Shown one piece after another: positions 34,342 to 44,862 of a DNA stretch of 64,000 nucleotides. A program made the position numbers and the translations under genes. Positions within the stretch are counted from its first letter, which is position 1. Each line of letters begins with the position of its first letter. Location of the stretch: NCBI GenBank assembly GCA_014841835.1, contig JACYUQ010000003.1:248001-312000 (forward strand), written 5' to 3'. This DNA comes from Oxalobacteraceae sp. CFBP 13730 (GTDB lineage Bacteria; Pseudomonadota; Gammaproteobacteria; Burkholderiales; Burkholderiaceae_D). The notes below the pieces were generated by a model, which saw only the letters and a list, made by a program, of their open reading frames with translations, ran no database searches and had not been told where the DNA came from.

Positions 34342-36120
34342 TTAGAAAGTGCGTGCTTTCGGCTTGAAGGTCTCGACCGTCAGCGGCTTTTGCACAACGC
34401 CCTTGTACTCGAGGCGGTTGCCTTCCGAGAAGAACAGCGTGTGCTTCATCCAGTTCGCGTCGTCACGTGTTTCGTAATCGCTGTGGGCGTGGGCGCCGCG
34501 CGACTCCTTGCGGGCCTGGGCCGACACGATGGTCGCTTTCGCGGTCTCGATCAGGTTATCCAGCTCGAGCGCTTCGACGCGGGCCGTGTTGAACACCTTC
34601 GACTTGTCCTTGAACGACACGTTCTTGCGACGCTCGTCGAGCACCATGATTTCTTTGACGCCCTGCGTGAGCAGCTGGTCGGTGCGGAACACGCCGCAGT
34701 ACTTCTGCATCGTGGCGCGGATATCGTTGGCGACGTGCTGCACTTTTTCGGTGCCGGTCGACGTTTCGAGGCGATTCAGGCGATCCAGCGCGAAGTCGGC
34801 AGCGTCAGCCGGCATCGGCTTGGCGACTTTCTTCTTCAGGTCGGACGCGACGACGTGGTTGCCGGCCGCGCGGCCGAACACGATCAGGTCGAGCAGCGAG
34901 TTCGTGCCCAGACGGTTCGCGCCGTGGACCGACACGCAAGCGCATTCGCCGATCGCGTACAGACCATTGACGATCTTCTGGCCACCCGTACCGTCAGGTG
35001 CCACGACCTGACCATGGATATTGGTCGGGATGCCGCCCATCTGGTAGTGAATCGTCGGCACGACAGGAATCGGTTCCTTGGTCGCATCGACGTTGGCGAA
35101 CTTGTGGCCGATTTCCAGAATCGAAGGCAGACGCTTCTTGATGGTGTCGGCGCCAATGTGACGCAGGTCCAGCAGCACGTGGTCCTTGTTCGGTCCGCAG
35201 CCGCGGCCTTCTTTGATCTCCTGGTCCATCGAGCGCGACACGAAGTCGCGTGGCGCCAGATCCTTCAGCGTCGGCGCATAGCGCTCCATGAAGCGTTCGC
35301 CGTTGCTGTTGATCAGGATGCCGCCCTCGCCGCGCACGCCTTCGGTGATCAGGACGCCCGCACCCGCCACACCAGTCGGGTGGAACTGCCAGAACTCCAT
35401 GTCCTGCAGCGGCAGGCCGGCACGCGCCGCCATGCCCATGCCGTCACCGGTGTTGATAAAGGCATTGGTCGATGCGGCGAAGATACGGCCTGCGCCGCCG
35501 GTAGCGAAGATGGTGGTCTTCGCTTCCAGGATCATCACGTCGCCGGTTTCCATTTCCAGGGCCATCACGCCGACCACGTCGCCTTCGGCGTCGCGGATCA
35601 CGTCCAGTGCCATCCATTCCACGAAGAAGTGGGTGCGGGCACGAACGTTACGCTGATACAGCGTGTGCAGCAGCGCGTGACCGGTACGGTCAGCCGCCGC
35701 GCAGGCGCGCTGGACCGGCTTTTCGCCGAAGTTGGCCGTATGGCCGCCGAACGGACGCTGGTAAATCGTGCCATCCGGGTTACGGTCGAACGGCATGCCG
35801 AAGTGTTCCAGCTCGTAGACGACCTTCGGTGCTTCGCGGCACATGAATTCGATCGCATCCTGGTCGCCCAGGTAGTCGCCACCCTTGACGGTGTCGAACA
35901 TGTGCCAGTACCAGTCATCCTCGCTCATATTGCCGAGCGAAGCGCCGATGCCGCCCTGCGCCGCTACGGTGTGCGAGCGGGTCGGGAATACTTTCGACAG
36001 TACAGCAACGTTCAGGCCGGCTTCGGCCAGTTGCAGGGATGCGCGCATGCCGGAACCGCCGGCGCCCACGATGACCGCGTCAAACCGACGGGTAGGAATT
36101 GCAGTTTTGATAGCTGCCAC
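34342..36120 (-). CDS. sdhA: Succinate dehydrogenase flavoprotein subunit
   Basis: The subunit has 592 residues from a GTG start at 36120, two bases after the sdhD stop, with GGAG 9 bases upstream. It oxidises succinate to fumarate at covalently bound FAD. 'FDAVIVGAGGSGMRASL' is the Rossmann dinucleotide motif, and 'FPTRSHTVAAQGG' contains His50, which carries the flavin. 'HPTGVAGAGVLITEGVRGEGG' and 'RSMDQEIKEGRG' contain substrate-binding and proton-shuttle residues, and the C-terminal 'SRGAHAHSDYETRDDANWMKHT' is conserved. The frame extends to 36162 within sdhD, but the family length supports the GTG. Confidence 0.97.
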   Translation of the reverse strand: MAAIKTAIPTRRFDAVIVGAGGSGMRASLQLAEAGLNVAVLSKVFPTRSHTVAAQGGIGASLGNMSEDDWYWHMFDTVKGGDYLGDQDAIEFMCREAPKVVYELEHFGMPFDRNPDGTIYQRPFGGHTANFGEKPVQRACAAADRTGHALLHTLYQRNVRARTHFFVEWMALDVIRDAEGDVVGVMALEMETGDVMILEAKTTIFATGGAGRIFAASTNAFINTGDGMGMAARAGLPLQDMEFWQFHPTGVAGAGVLITEGVRGEGGILINSNGERFMERYAPTLKDLAPRDFVSRSMDQEIKEGRGCGPNKDHVLLDLRHIGADTIKKRLPSILEIGHKFANVDATKEPIPVVPTIHYQMGGIPTNIHGQVVAPDGTGGQKIVNGLYAIGECACVSVHGANRLGTNSLLDLIVFGRAAGNHVVASDLKKKVAKPMPADAADFALDRLNRLETSTGTEKVQHVANDIRATMQKYCGVFRTDQLLTQGVKEIMVLDERRKNVSFKDKSKVFNTARVEALELDNLIETAKATIVSAQARKESRGAHAHSDYETRDDANWMKHTLFFSEGNRLEYKGVVQKPLTVETFKPKARTF

Positions 36121-36122
36121 GA

Positions 36123-36491
36123 TTACACACTCCAGAGAATTTGCACGGTCCAGGCGGCGCAAGCGAGCAGCCAGAAGATCGTTGCCAGCATCAGGAACAG
36201 ACGCAGGCCTGCCGATTTAACATAGTCCATCCAGATGTCGCGGATGCCGACCCAGGCGTGGTAGTACAACGCGAGGAAGGTCACCAGCGAGAACAGCTTG
36301 AACCATTGGCGGGAGAACAGGCCTGCCCAGCCTTCGTACGTGAAATTCTGCCCGGTCAGGAAAGCGACCAGCAGGATGACCGTGTAGACCGCCATGACGA
36401 TGGCGGTGACGCGCTGCGCCAGCCAGTCCTTGACGCCATAGTGCGCGCCAACGACGACGCGGCGGGTGCCGATATTATTCTTGGTTGCCAT
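36123..36491 (-). CDS. sdhD: Succinate dehydrogenase membrane anchor subunit D
   Basis: A 122-residue inner-membrane anchor with three helices starting MATKNNIGTRRVVVGAHYG. 'AHYGVKDWLAQRVTAIVMAVYT' gives the first helix. 'YYHAWVGIRDIWMDYV' carries the heme-b ligand histidine and the quinone-site Asp/Tyr typical of SdhD. The much longer open frame to 37043 is a chance extension. It lies two bases after sdhC and two bases before sdhA. Confidence 0.94.
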   Translation of the reverse strand: MATKNNIGTRRVVVGAHYGVKDWLAQRVTAIVMAVYTVILLVAFLTGQNFTYEGWAGLFSRQWFKLFSLVTFLALYYHAWVGIRDIWMDYVKSAGLRLFLMLATIFWLLACAAWTVQILWSV

Positions 36492-36493
36492 AA

Positions 36494-36919
36494 TTAAAAC
36501 ACTCCGAACAGTTTCAGGCCGACCAACGCGGTCAGCAGCAGGCTGATCACCAGTACGACGCGTGCGGTCTTTTGCGACGTGTCCTTGTCCAGGCCGATGT
36601 GATTGTCCATGATCAGGTGACGAATGCCGGCGGTGAAGTGGTGCAGGTAAGCCCACGACAGGCCCAACAGAACGAGCTTGGCGAGCGGGTGGGAAACGAT
36701 GCCGGCGAAGTAGACGAACGACGATTCCGACAGCAGGCTTTGCTGGAACAGATACAACAGGAAAGGCAATGCCAGGAACATGCCGGCGCCACTGACACGG
36801 TGCAGGATCGACACGATCGCCGATGGCGGCATGCGATATTTGCTGGTGATATCGGTGATGCCGATATTGCGGAACTCCGGCCGCCCCTTCTGCTTTGCTT
36901 CTCTCACGGCTTCGGACAT
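36494..36919 (-). CDS. sdhC: Succinate dehydrogenase cytochrome b556 subunit C
   Basis: A 141-residue membrane subunit with a strong GGGAGGTG ribosome binding site. 'MPPSAIVSILHRVSGAGMFLALP' is the SdhC signature, with Ser and Arg at the quinone site. 'AYLHHFTAGIRHLIMDNHIG' in the second helix holds the heme ligand histidine. The N-terminal 'RPEFRNIGITDI' is a variant of the usual RPLSPH motif. It is first in the sdhCDAB-sdhE-gltA series; the promoter must lie in 36920-37147. Confidence 0.95.
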   Translation of the reverse strand: MSEAVREAKQKGRPEFRNIGITDITSKYRMPPSAIVSILHRVSGAGMFLALPFLLYLFQQSLLSESSFVYFAGIVSHPLAKLVLLGLSWAYLHHFTAGIRHLIMDNHIGLDKDTSQKTARVVLVISLLLTALVGLKLFGVF

Positions 36920-37147
36920 GATGGTACACCTCCCTTATGACAACAATTTTTATGTGAACCCTACGGATTTTCGCTGATTTCCCTGTCCTGGTCCGTTCAC
37001 GCGACGCCAGGTGGGCGGGACAGCGGGCGTAGGACCGGGTCATGTCCGCCGCACACCCAAAACCAAACTATTTTAGTCTCTCTTGCCGACTTTCGCTGCA
37101 GGCAAAATTTACCGCCGCAAAGTTTTTCCATACTGCTGAGCTACTTG

Positions 37148-37912
37148 TCAGGACAGCTCGTTCTGATAGTGATGTTGTTCCGTCAAGTACATTCCACGGC
37201 GCAGCTCGACTGCCTTGTCGCCATACGTGAACGAGACCCGCTCGCCACACAGCAACGGTGTGCCTTCGGGCACCTTCAGGTACTCGGCCGTGGCGGCATC
37301 GGCCGTCACCGCGCGGATCTTTTCCGTCGCGCGGATCATGCGGGTGCCAAATTCCGTTTCGAACAGGCCGTACATCGGGCCCTTGTATTCCACCAGGCGC
37401 TCGGCGCTCAGGCCCTTGAACAACTGGCCCGGCAGCCACAGCTCTTCCAGGATGGTCGGCTTGCCCTCGAACGACTGCACGCGCTTGATGTAGACGACCG
37501 CGTCGCCCGCTTTCAGGTCGAGCAGGCGCGCCACCTCGGCCGGGGCCCGGATGCGCTTGACTTCGAGGAAGCGGTTTTCGGGATGGTGCGGCAGGCCTTC
37601 GTCGGGCCGCAGGCGCAGAAAGCGAAAATGCGCGCGTTCCTCGGCGTGGCTGGCCACAAACGTGCCCTTGCCCTGGCGGCGCAGGACCAGATTCTCGGCC
37701 GCGAGCTCGTCGATGGCCTTGCGCACGGTGCCCTGGCTGACCTTGAAACGCCCGGCCAGCTCGACTTCGCTTGGCATCATTTCGCCCGGTTTCCACTCGC
37801 CAGCCTGCAGGCTTTTGGTGATCAGGGCCTTGATCTGCTGGTACAGCGGCCGGAAGGACGGCGAGCCGCTGGCGGCAGGGTCGGCAGCCGGATTGGACGA
37901 GGTGGAATTCAT
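37148..37912 (-). CDS. GntR-family (HutC/UTRA) transcriptional regulator of the TCA cluster
   Basis: The regulator has 254 residues. A GntR winged helix is at about 20-95 ('PLYQQIKALITKSLQAGEWKPGEMMPSEVELAGRFKVSQGTVRKAIDELAAENLVLRRQGKGTFV' contains the whole pattern), followed by a UTRA effector domain ('RLLDLKAGDAVVYIKRVQSFEGKPTILEELWLPGQLF'). It starts at ATG 37912; a GTG 18 bases upstream is possible. It lies between sdhC and mdh and is divergent from mdh. A palindrome in the shared gap (37972) is its likely operator. A small carboxylate of central metabolism would be a reasonable effector, but this is inference. Confidence 0.9.
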   Translation of the reverse strand: MNSTSSNPAADPAASGSPSFRPLYQQIKALITKSLQAGEWKPGEMMPSEVELAGRFKVSQGTVRKAIDELAAENLVLRRQGKGTFVASHAEERAHFRFLRLRPDEGLPHHPENRFLEVKRIRAPAEVARLLDLKAGDAVVYIKRVQSFEGKPTILEELWLPGQLFKGLSAERLVEYKGPMYGLFETEFGTRMIRATEKIRAVTADAATAEYLKVPEGTPLLCGERVSFTYGDKAVELRRGMYLTEQHHYQNELS

Positions 37913-38226
37913 AGACCGGGATTTCACCACAAAAGTGACATACCGTCCAGCTTTTGAGGCATTCAGATATCTGTCTTATATAAGACATAAGATATGAATT
38001 GACAGCCTTCATGAGGCAGGCATACACTCATGCCCGACCGGGAGTCGGTGGCACTCTTGCCAGAGTACGCGCGCGACACCCGCGATTGACTTTTGAATAG
38101 CCCGGCCGACGCTTTTTGTTATCATTGCAGTCTGATTAAAGTTTGATTGCAGCTGAGCCCTACAAGCGTATGCTCGGCGTCGACCTCGGTGCAAACCGTT
38201 TTCATTCCCACTTTTGGAGATTCATC
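37913..38226. other. Divergent control region between the GntR gene and mdh
   Basis: About 315 bases. It is AT-rich around the palindrome at 37972-37987 and again near 38110-38140, where the mdh promoter probably lies. TTGGAG before the mdh ATG is its ribosome binding site. No gene is seen. Confidence 0.5.
37972..37987. promoter_or_regulatory. Perfect 16-bp palindrome, putative GntR operator
   Basis: TGTCTTAT-ATAAGACA, 60 bases upstream of the GntR gene start. AGATAT sequences lie on both sides. Position and symmetry fit autoregulation by a dimeric GntR protein and possible control of mdh. Confidence 0.7.
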
Positions 38227-39216
38227 ATGGCTAAAACCCCAATGCGCGTCGCTGTGACCGGCGCTGCCGGCCAGATCGGCTATTCCCTGCTGTTCCGCAT
38301 CGCCAACGGCGACATGCTCGGCAAGGACCAGCCGGTCATCCTTCAGCTGCTCGAAATCGACAACGAAAAAGCACAGAAGGCGCTCAAGGGCGTCATGATG
38401 GAAATCGACGACTGCGCATTCCCGCTGCTCGAAGGCATGACCGCGCATTCGGACCCGATGACCGCATTCAAGGATGTCGACGTCGCCCTGCTGGTCGGCG
38501 CCCGTCCACGTGGCCCAGGCATGGAACGCAAGGACCTGCTGGAAGCCAATGCCCAGATCTTCACCGTGCAGGGCAAGGCACTTGACGCCGTCGCGTCGCG
38601 CAACGTCAAGGTCCTGGTGGTCGGCAATCCAGCCAACACCAACGCCTACATCGCGATGAAATCGGCACCGAACCTGCCAGCGAAAAACTTCACCGCGATG
38701 CTGCGTCTGGACCACAACCGCGCGCTGTCGCAAGTGGCAGCCAAGACCGGCAAAGCGGTCAAGGACATCGAAAAAATGGTCGTCTGGGGCAACCACTCGC
38801 CAACGATGTACGCCGACTACCGCTTCGCCACCGCTGGCAGCGAGCAGGTCAAGGACCTGATCAACGACCAGGAATGGAACGCCAACACCTTCCTGCCAAC
38901 CGTCGGCAAGCGCGGCGCTGCGATCATCGAAGCGCGCGGCCTGTCGTCGGCAGCCTCGGCCGCCAACGCAGCGATCGACCACGTCCGTGACTGGGTCCTG
39001 GGCACGAACGGCAAGTGGACCACGATGGGTATCCCGTCGGACGGTTCGTATGGCATCCCTGAAGGCACCATGTTCGGCTTCCCGGTCACGACCGAGAATG
39101 GCGAATACACGATCGTGCAAGGTCTGGACATCGATTCGTTCTCGCAAGAGCGCATCAACCTGACCCTGAAAGAGCTGGAAGAAGAAAAAGCCGGCGTCGC
39201 ACACCTGCTGGGCTAA
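38227..39216 (+). CDS. mdh: Malate dehydrogenase (NAD-dependent, 329-residue type)
   Basis: A 329-residue cytosolic enzyme that interconverts malate and oxaloacetate. The start '[25 protein letters not shown]' has GGAG upstream and places the GAAGQIG dinucleotide motif at the usual site. '[21 protein letters not shown]' holds the substrate arginines, 'GNPANTNAY' follows, and '[13 protein letters not shown]' contains the catalytic histidine of the proton relay. This is the LDH-like type 2 malate dehydrogenase common in Burkholderiales. The frame to 38143 is not used. A terminator follows its stop. Confidence 0.97.
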   Translation: MAKTPMRVAVTGAAGQIGYSLLFRIANGDMLGKDQPVILQLLEIDNEKAQKALKGVMMEIDDCAFPLLEGMTAHSDPMTAFKDVDVALLVGARPRGPGMERKDLLEANAQIFTVQGKALDAVASRNVKVLVVGNPANTNAYIAMKSAPNLPAKNFTAMLRLDHNRALSQVAAKTGKAVKDIEKMVVWGNHSPTMYADYRFATAGSEQVKDLINDQEWNANTFLPTVGKRGAAIIEARGLSSAASAANAAIDHVRDWVLGTNGKWTTMGIPSDGSYGIPEGTMFGFPVTTENGEYTIVQGLDIDSFSQERINLTLKELEEEKAGVAHLLG

Positions 39217-39254
39217 TTAGTACAAGGCGCATGGCAGTTGCCATACGCCAACCA

Positions 39255-39287
39255 CGCCGTGCCCGTCAACCGGCACGGCGGTGTTTT
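39255..39287 (+). terminator. Intrinsic terminator after mdh
   Basis: CGCCGTGCC / GGCACGGCG, a perfect 9-bp stem with an 8-base loop, is followed by GTGTTTT. It ends directly before an in-frame ATG at 39288. This argues that the next gene starts at 39315 and is read by read-through or its own promoter. Confidence 0.75.
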
Positions 39288-39314
39288 ATGCAACCAAGCG
39301 TTGTCAAGAAATCT

Positions 39315-40304
39315 ATGCATCCTTCCGAGGTTTTATTCCAGGGCAAACGCCAGCCGCTGCTTCTCCCTGCCTGCGATCACTACGCCGGCTCAGAGAAACT
39401 GATGCGCAAATCGCTGACCCTGCAACAAGAGCTTGGCCCCTTGTTTGACATCACCTTCGACTGCGAAGACGGCGCCCAGGCCGGCGTCGAGCACGAGCAC
39501 GCCGTCCTGGTGGCGAGCCTGGTCAACAGCGAAGAGAACCGCTTCAACCGTGTTGGCGCGCGCCTGCACGAGCCGGCCAGCATCCACTTTGCCAACGACG
39601 TCGCCCTCATTGTCGGCGGCGCCGCGGCGCGCCTGGCGTATGTCGTGCTGCCAAAGGTCGACGGTGTCGACGAGGTGCGCGGCGCCATCGAGCTGATCAA
39701 CAAGTACGCACTCGCTGCCGGCCGCACCGACCTGCCCGTCCACGTGCTGATCGAAACCCATGGCGCACTGCGCGACGCCTACGCGATCGCGGCGCTGCCG
39801 CAGGTCGAGTGCCTGTCGTTCGGCATCATGGATTTTGTGTCGGCCCACTACGGTGCGATCCCTGCCAGCGCGATGCGCACGCCGGGCCAGTTCACGCATC
39901 CGCTGGTGGTGCGCGCGAAGCTCGAGATGGTGGCGGCCTGCCATGCCCATGGCAAGGTGGCGTCGCACAATGTAACGACCGACATCAAGGACAGCGCGAC
40001 GGTGGCGAACGATGCCCAGCGCGCCGGTGCCGAGTTCGGCTTTACCCGCATGTGGAGCATCCACCCGGACCAGATCAAGCCGATCCTGAAGGCGTTCACG
40101 CCGCGCTTGTCCGAAGTCAATGAAGCAACGAATATCCTGACCGAGGCCATGGCCGCGGGCTGGGGACCGATTGCGCAACACGGGCGCTTGCATGACCGTG
40201 CGAGCTACCGATACTATTGGTCGGTGTTGCAGCGGGCCAAGCTGGCCGGCCTCGCACTGCCCGAGGCAGCTGCAGCCATCGTCAACCTCTCCGACTCCCG
40301 ATAA
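39315..40304 (+). CDS. CitE-like HpcH/HpaI family C-C lyase (malyl-CoA/citramalyl-CoA lyase-like)
   Basis: A 329-residue TIM-barrel protein of the HpcH/HpaI aldolase/citrate lyase beta family. 'LLLPACDHYAGSEKLMRKSL' resembles the N-terminal CoA-binding strand. 'DITFDCEDGAQAGVEHEHAV' contains the metal-binding Glu-Asp pair, 'YVVLPKVDGVDEV' and 'VLIETHGALRDAYAIAAL' carry the second Glu, and 'LSFGIMDFVSAHYG' follows. No citrate lyase alpha or gamma genes are nearby, so it should act as a stand-alone CoA-thioester lyase. It lies after mdh in a TCA cluster, where malyl-CoA or citramalyl-CoA chemistry is plausible. ATG 39315 is chosen because 39288 abuts the terminator. Confidence 0.85.
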   Translation: MHPSEVLFQGKRQPLLLPACDHYAGSEKLMRKSLTLQQELGPLFDITFDCEDGAQAGVEHEHAVLVASLVNSEENRFNRVGARLHEPASIHFANDVALIVGGAAARLAYVVLPKVDGVDEVRGAIELINKYALAAGRTDLPVHVLIETHGALRDAYAIAALPQVECLSFGIMDFVSAHYGAIPASAMRTPGQFTHPLVVRAKLEMVAACHAHGKVASHNVTTDIKDSATVANDAQRAGAEFGFTRMWSIHPDQIKPILKAFTPRLSEVNEATNILTEAMAAGWGPIAQHGRLHDRASYRYYWSVLQRAKLAGLALPEAAAAIVNLSDSR

Positions 40305-40312
40305 TCCCGACC

Positions 40313-40882
40313 ATGGCCACCCTCCTCTCTCTAGTCAATGCTGCCTGCGCACTTGCCCTTGCCACTGCCGTCGCCTGTGCGCCGGCCAATGCCGCCACAC
40401 CGGTAGCGCACCCGAAAGCCTCCGCCGTGCTCGCTGCCGAAGCCGCGAAAAAGCCGGCAAAGCCTGCGTCCAAAAAATCGAGCAAGAAAGCGAAAGCCGC
40501 TGCCGCTGGCACGGCCGCTGCCGTCACGGCCGTCGCGGTGGCCGCCGACCCGCTCGAGGTCAACGAGCCGGATATCACCGACACCAAGACCACCGAGTAC
40601 GATTGCGAACTGGGCAACAAGATCACGATCTACACGAACGACAACGATGCGGCCCACATCGCGCTGCGCTGGAAGACTCGGCTGCACCGCCTGGCCCGCA
40701 TCGGCACCACCACCGGCGCCTTGCGCTTCGAAAATCCGCACTATGGCCTGATCTGGATCGGCATTCCGTCCAAGGGCATCCTGCTCGATTCGAAGCTCAA
40801 CCGCCAGCTGGCCAATGAATGCAAGAACGCCACCCAGTCCGCGATCGTGGCGACCGCGGCGCCGGAGGCGAGCAAGACTTGA
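40313..40882 (+). CDS. Exported Ala/Lys-rich protein with C-terminal MliC-like domain
   Basis: The protein has 189 residues. A signal peptide (about 1-27, ending 'PANAA') is followed by a basic low-complexity stretch ('AAKKPAKPASKKSSKKAKAAAAG') and an Ala/Val-rich segment. The last 90 residues are a compact domain with two cysteines, 'YDCELGNKITIY' and a final 'ANECKNA'. A 'TTTGALRFENPHYGLIWIGIPSKGILLD' stretch recalls the beta-barrel of membrane-bound lysozyme inhibitors (MliC). That resemblance is weak and could be wrong. It lies 8 bases after the lyase and is probably co-transcribed with it. No role in the TCA cycle is evident. Confidence 0.6.
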   Translation: MATLLSLVNAACALALATAVACAPANAATPVAHPKASAVLAAEAAKKPAKPASKKSSKKAKAAAAGTAAAVTAVAVAADPLEVNEPDITDTKTTEYDCELGNKITIYTNDNDAAHIALRWKTRLHRLARIGTTTGALRFENPHYGLIWIGIPSKGILLDSKLNRQLANECKNATQSAIVATAAPEASKT

Positions 40883-40989
40883 GCCGCGGCCTGGGTTTCC
40901 CGGATCCAGACCGTCCTGTCGCCTGATGTTATTTGATACTGTTGAAATCACAACGTTGTTGATAACAATATTCCACTGAAGGAGAGATT

Positions 40990-43695
<2,706 letters not shown>

Positions 43696-43708
43696 GCTGT
43701 TTGGCCGG

Positions 43709-43724
43709 GCCCGCGAAAGCGGGC
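43709..43724 (+). other. GAAA-tetraloop hairpin after acnA
   Basis: GCCCGC-GAAA-GCGGGC is a short, very stable hairpin 14 bases past the acnA stop. It probably protects the 3' end or helps termination at 43738. Confidence 0.6.
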
Positions 43725-43737
43725 TGCGTCCAACGAC

Positions 43738-43773
43738 AAAGGGCTGGAATCCTCGCGGGTTCCAGCCCTTTTT
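43738..43773 (+). terminator. Intrinsic terminator of acnA
   Basis: AAAGGGCTGGAA / TTCCAGCCCTTT with a loop of about 10 bases and T5 after the stem. It also faces the 3' end of the convergent hydroxylase gene. Confidence 0.85.
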
Positions 43774-43801
43774 GTTGTTCGTTGCGGTTTCTGCGGCGCG
43801 A

Positions 43802-44485
43802 TTACACCTCCGCCCACATTCTGAGCAGATTGTGATAATGCGCCGTCAGCCCAACCGTGGTGGCTGAATCGCCATGCTCACCCCGCAGCGCCTGGATATG
43901 CGTGTCCAGGTCAAACAGCATCGCCCGCTTGCCATCATCCCTGACCATGCTCTGCGTCCACAGGAACGACGCCACCCGCTCACCGCGCGTCACCGGCCGC
44001 ACCTGATGCACGCTGCCGGACGGGTACACGATCGCATCGCCAGCCGCCAGCTTGACCTCGTGCGTGCCATACAGGTCCACCACCTCCAGTTCGCCGCCGT
44101 CGTATTCGTCCGGCTCGCTCAGGAACACGGTCGTTGACACATCGGCCCGCACCGCCGGCAAGCCACCGCGCTGGGCCCGGATAGCGCCGTCCACGTGCAG
44201 TCCGTAATGCTCTCCGCCTGCATATGCATTGAAGTACGGCGCCAGCACCCGCAGTGGCAACACGGCCGCGAAGAACAGCGGGTTGGCCATCAGCGCGCCG
44301 CTGACGATCTGCCCGAGCTCGAGCGCCAGGGGCGTGCCCTCGCCCAGCTGGCGGTTGCGCTTGACCTGGGCGCCCTGCGCGCCGACGCTCTCGCGCCCGT
44401 CGATCCACTCGGGCGCCTGGTCGAGACGGGCGCGGATTGCCGAGACCTGTTCTGGCGTCAGCACGCCGGGGATATGCAGCATCAT
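43802..44485 (-). CDS. PKHD-type Fe(II)/2-oxoglutarate hydroxylase (PiuC/YbiX)
   Basis: A 227-residue cytosolic dioxygenase. The start [14 protein letters not shown] matches E. coli YbiX. The iron facial triad is visible as '[10 protein letters not shown]' (HxD) and the distal His in '[21 protein letters not shown]', whose Arg binds 2-oxoglutarate. '[13 protein letters not shown]' near residue 34 is a family signature. PiuC genes are iron-repressed and usually lie near TonB-dependent siderophore receptors, but none is here. A Fur box and promoter lie 170 bases upstream with a terminator in between (see those entries). The frame opens back to 44587 through that terminator, which I regard as leader, not protein. 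Confidence 0.9.
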   Translation of the reverse strand: MMLHIPGVLTPEQVSAIRARLDQAPEWIDGRESVGAQGAQVKRNRQLGEGTPLALELGQIVSGALMANPLFFAAVLPLRVLAPYFNAYAGGEHYGLHVDGAIRAQRGGLPAVRADVSTTVFLSEPDEYDGGELEVVDLYGTHEVKLAAGDAIVYPSGSVHQVRPVTRGERVASFLWTQSMVRDDGKRAMLFDLDTHIQALRGEHGDSATTVGLTAHYHNLLRMWAEV

Positions 44486-44512
44486 GATGAGATCGTGGTT
44501 GGTGCAACGAAC

Positions 44513-44544
44513 AAAAAAATCCCCCCTGGCAGAGCCAGGAGGGG
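44513..44544 (-). terminator. Intrinsic terminator in front of the hydroxylase gene
   Basis: Minus strand: CCCC-T-CCTGGC, TCT loop, GCCAGG-GGGG, then A and T7. A 10-bp stem has one bulged base. It ends 27 bases before the hydroxylase ATG. Confidence 0.8.
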
Positions 44545-44661
44545 CGAATCCGGTCTCCCGGCGGGGGTGGTACTCCGTGAAGAGCATCTGCCAGCGCTTT
44601 CCCGGTCGCCGGCAGGGTCCAACATTCCTTCCGTCTTCTCATTGATGGCTGAATGAGAATT
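44513..44661 (-). ncRNA. Candidate Fur-controlled small RNA or attenuated leader upstream of the PKHD hydroxylase
   Basis: The minus-strand promoter at 44696-44668 should start transcription near 44661. The transcript meets a complete intrinsic terminator at 44544-44513, before the hydroxylase start at 44485, so a product of about 150 nt is predicted. No minus-strand gene exists upstream that needs this terminator. Promoter, Fur box and terminator are read directly from the sequence; existence of the RNA is inferred. It could be a RyhB/PrrF-like regulator or a leader with conditional termination. Confidence 0.5.
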
Positions 44662-44670
44662 GTTCTCATT
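44652..44670. promoter_or_regulatory. Fur box
   Basis: AATGAGAA-TTG-TTCTCATT is a perfect 8-3-8 inverted repeat close to the classical Fur consensus. It overlaps the -10 box of the promoter at 44668-44696, so iron-loaded Fur would block RNA polymerase. It fits the iron-linked hydroxylase downstream. Confidence 0.85.
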
Positions 44671-44696
44671 ATGGCCGCTGAGTGCGGACTTGGCAA
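44668..44696 (-). promoter_or_regulatory. Sigma70-like promoter under Fur control
   Basis: Minus strand: -35 TTGCCA (44696-44691), a 17-base spacer, -10 CATAAT (44673-44668). The -10 box shares three bases with the Fur box. Confidence 0.75.
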
Positions 44697-44862
44697 GCGT
44701 CTTCCGGCAATCGGTACGTACCGGGCGCGCCCGCCTCCCATTGTTCATGGCACATGGCCGAATCAACTACAATACCGGGGATAAGGGATTATCATCATTA
44801 TCCGGCTCCGGTCTGCTCCACTGACATTCGATTCACTAACTGACAAGAGACTCACTCGCCCC

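Noticed and set aside
36492..37043. N-terminal extension of the sdhD frame across sdhC
   Set aside because: sdhC occupies this stretch in another frame and sdhD has a family-typical start at 36491.
44486..44587. N-terminal extension of the hydroxylase through the terminator
   Set aside because: The extension would encode residues across a terminator hairpin and T run, and the YbiX family starts at MMLHIPG.
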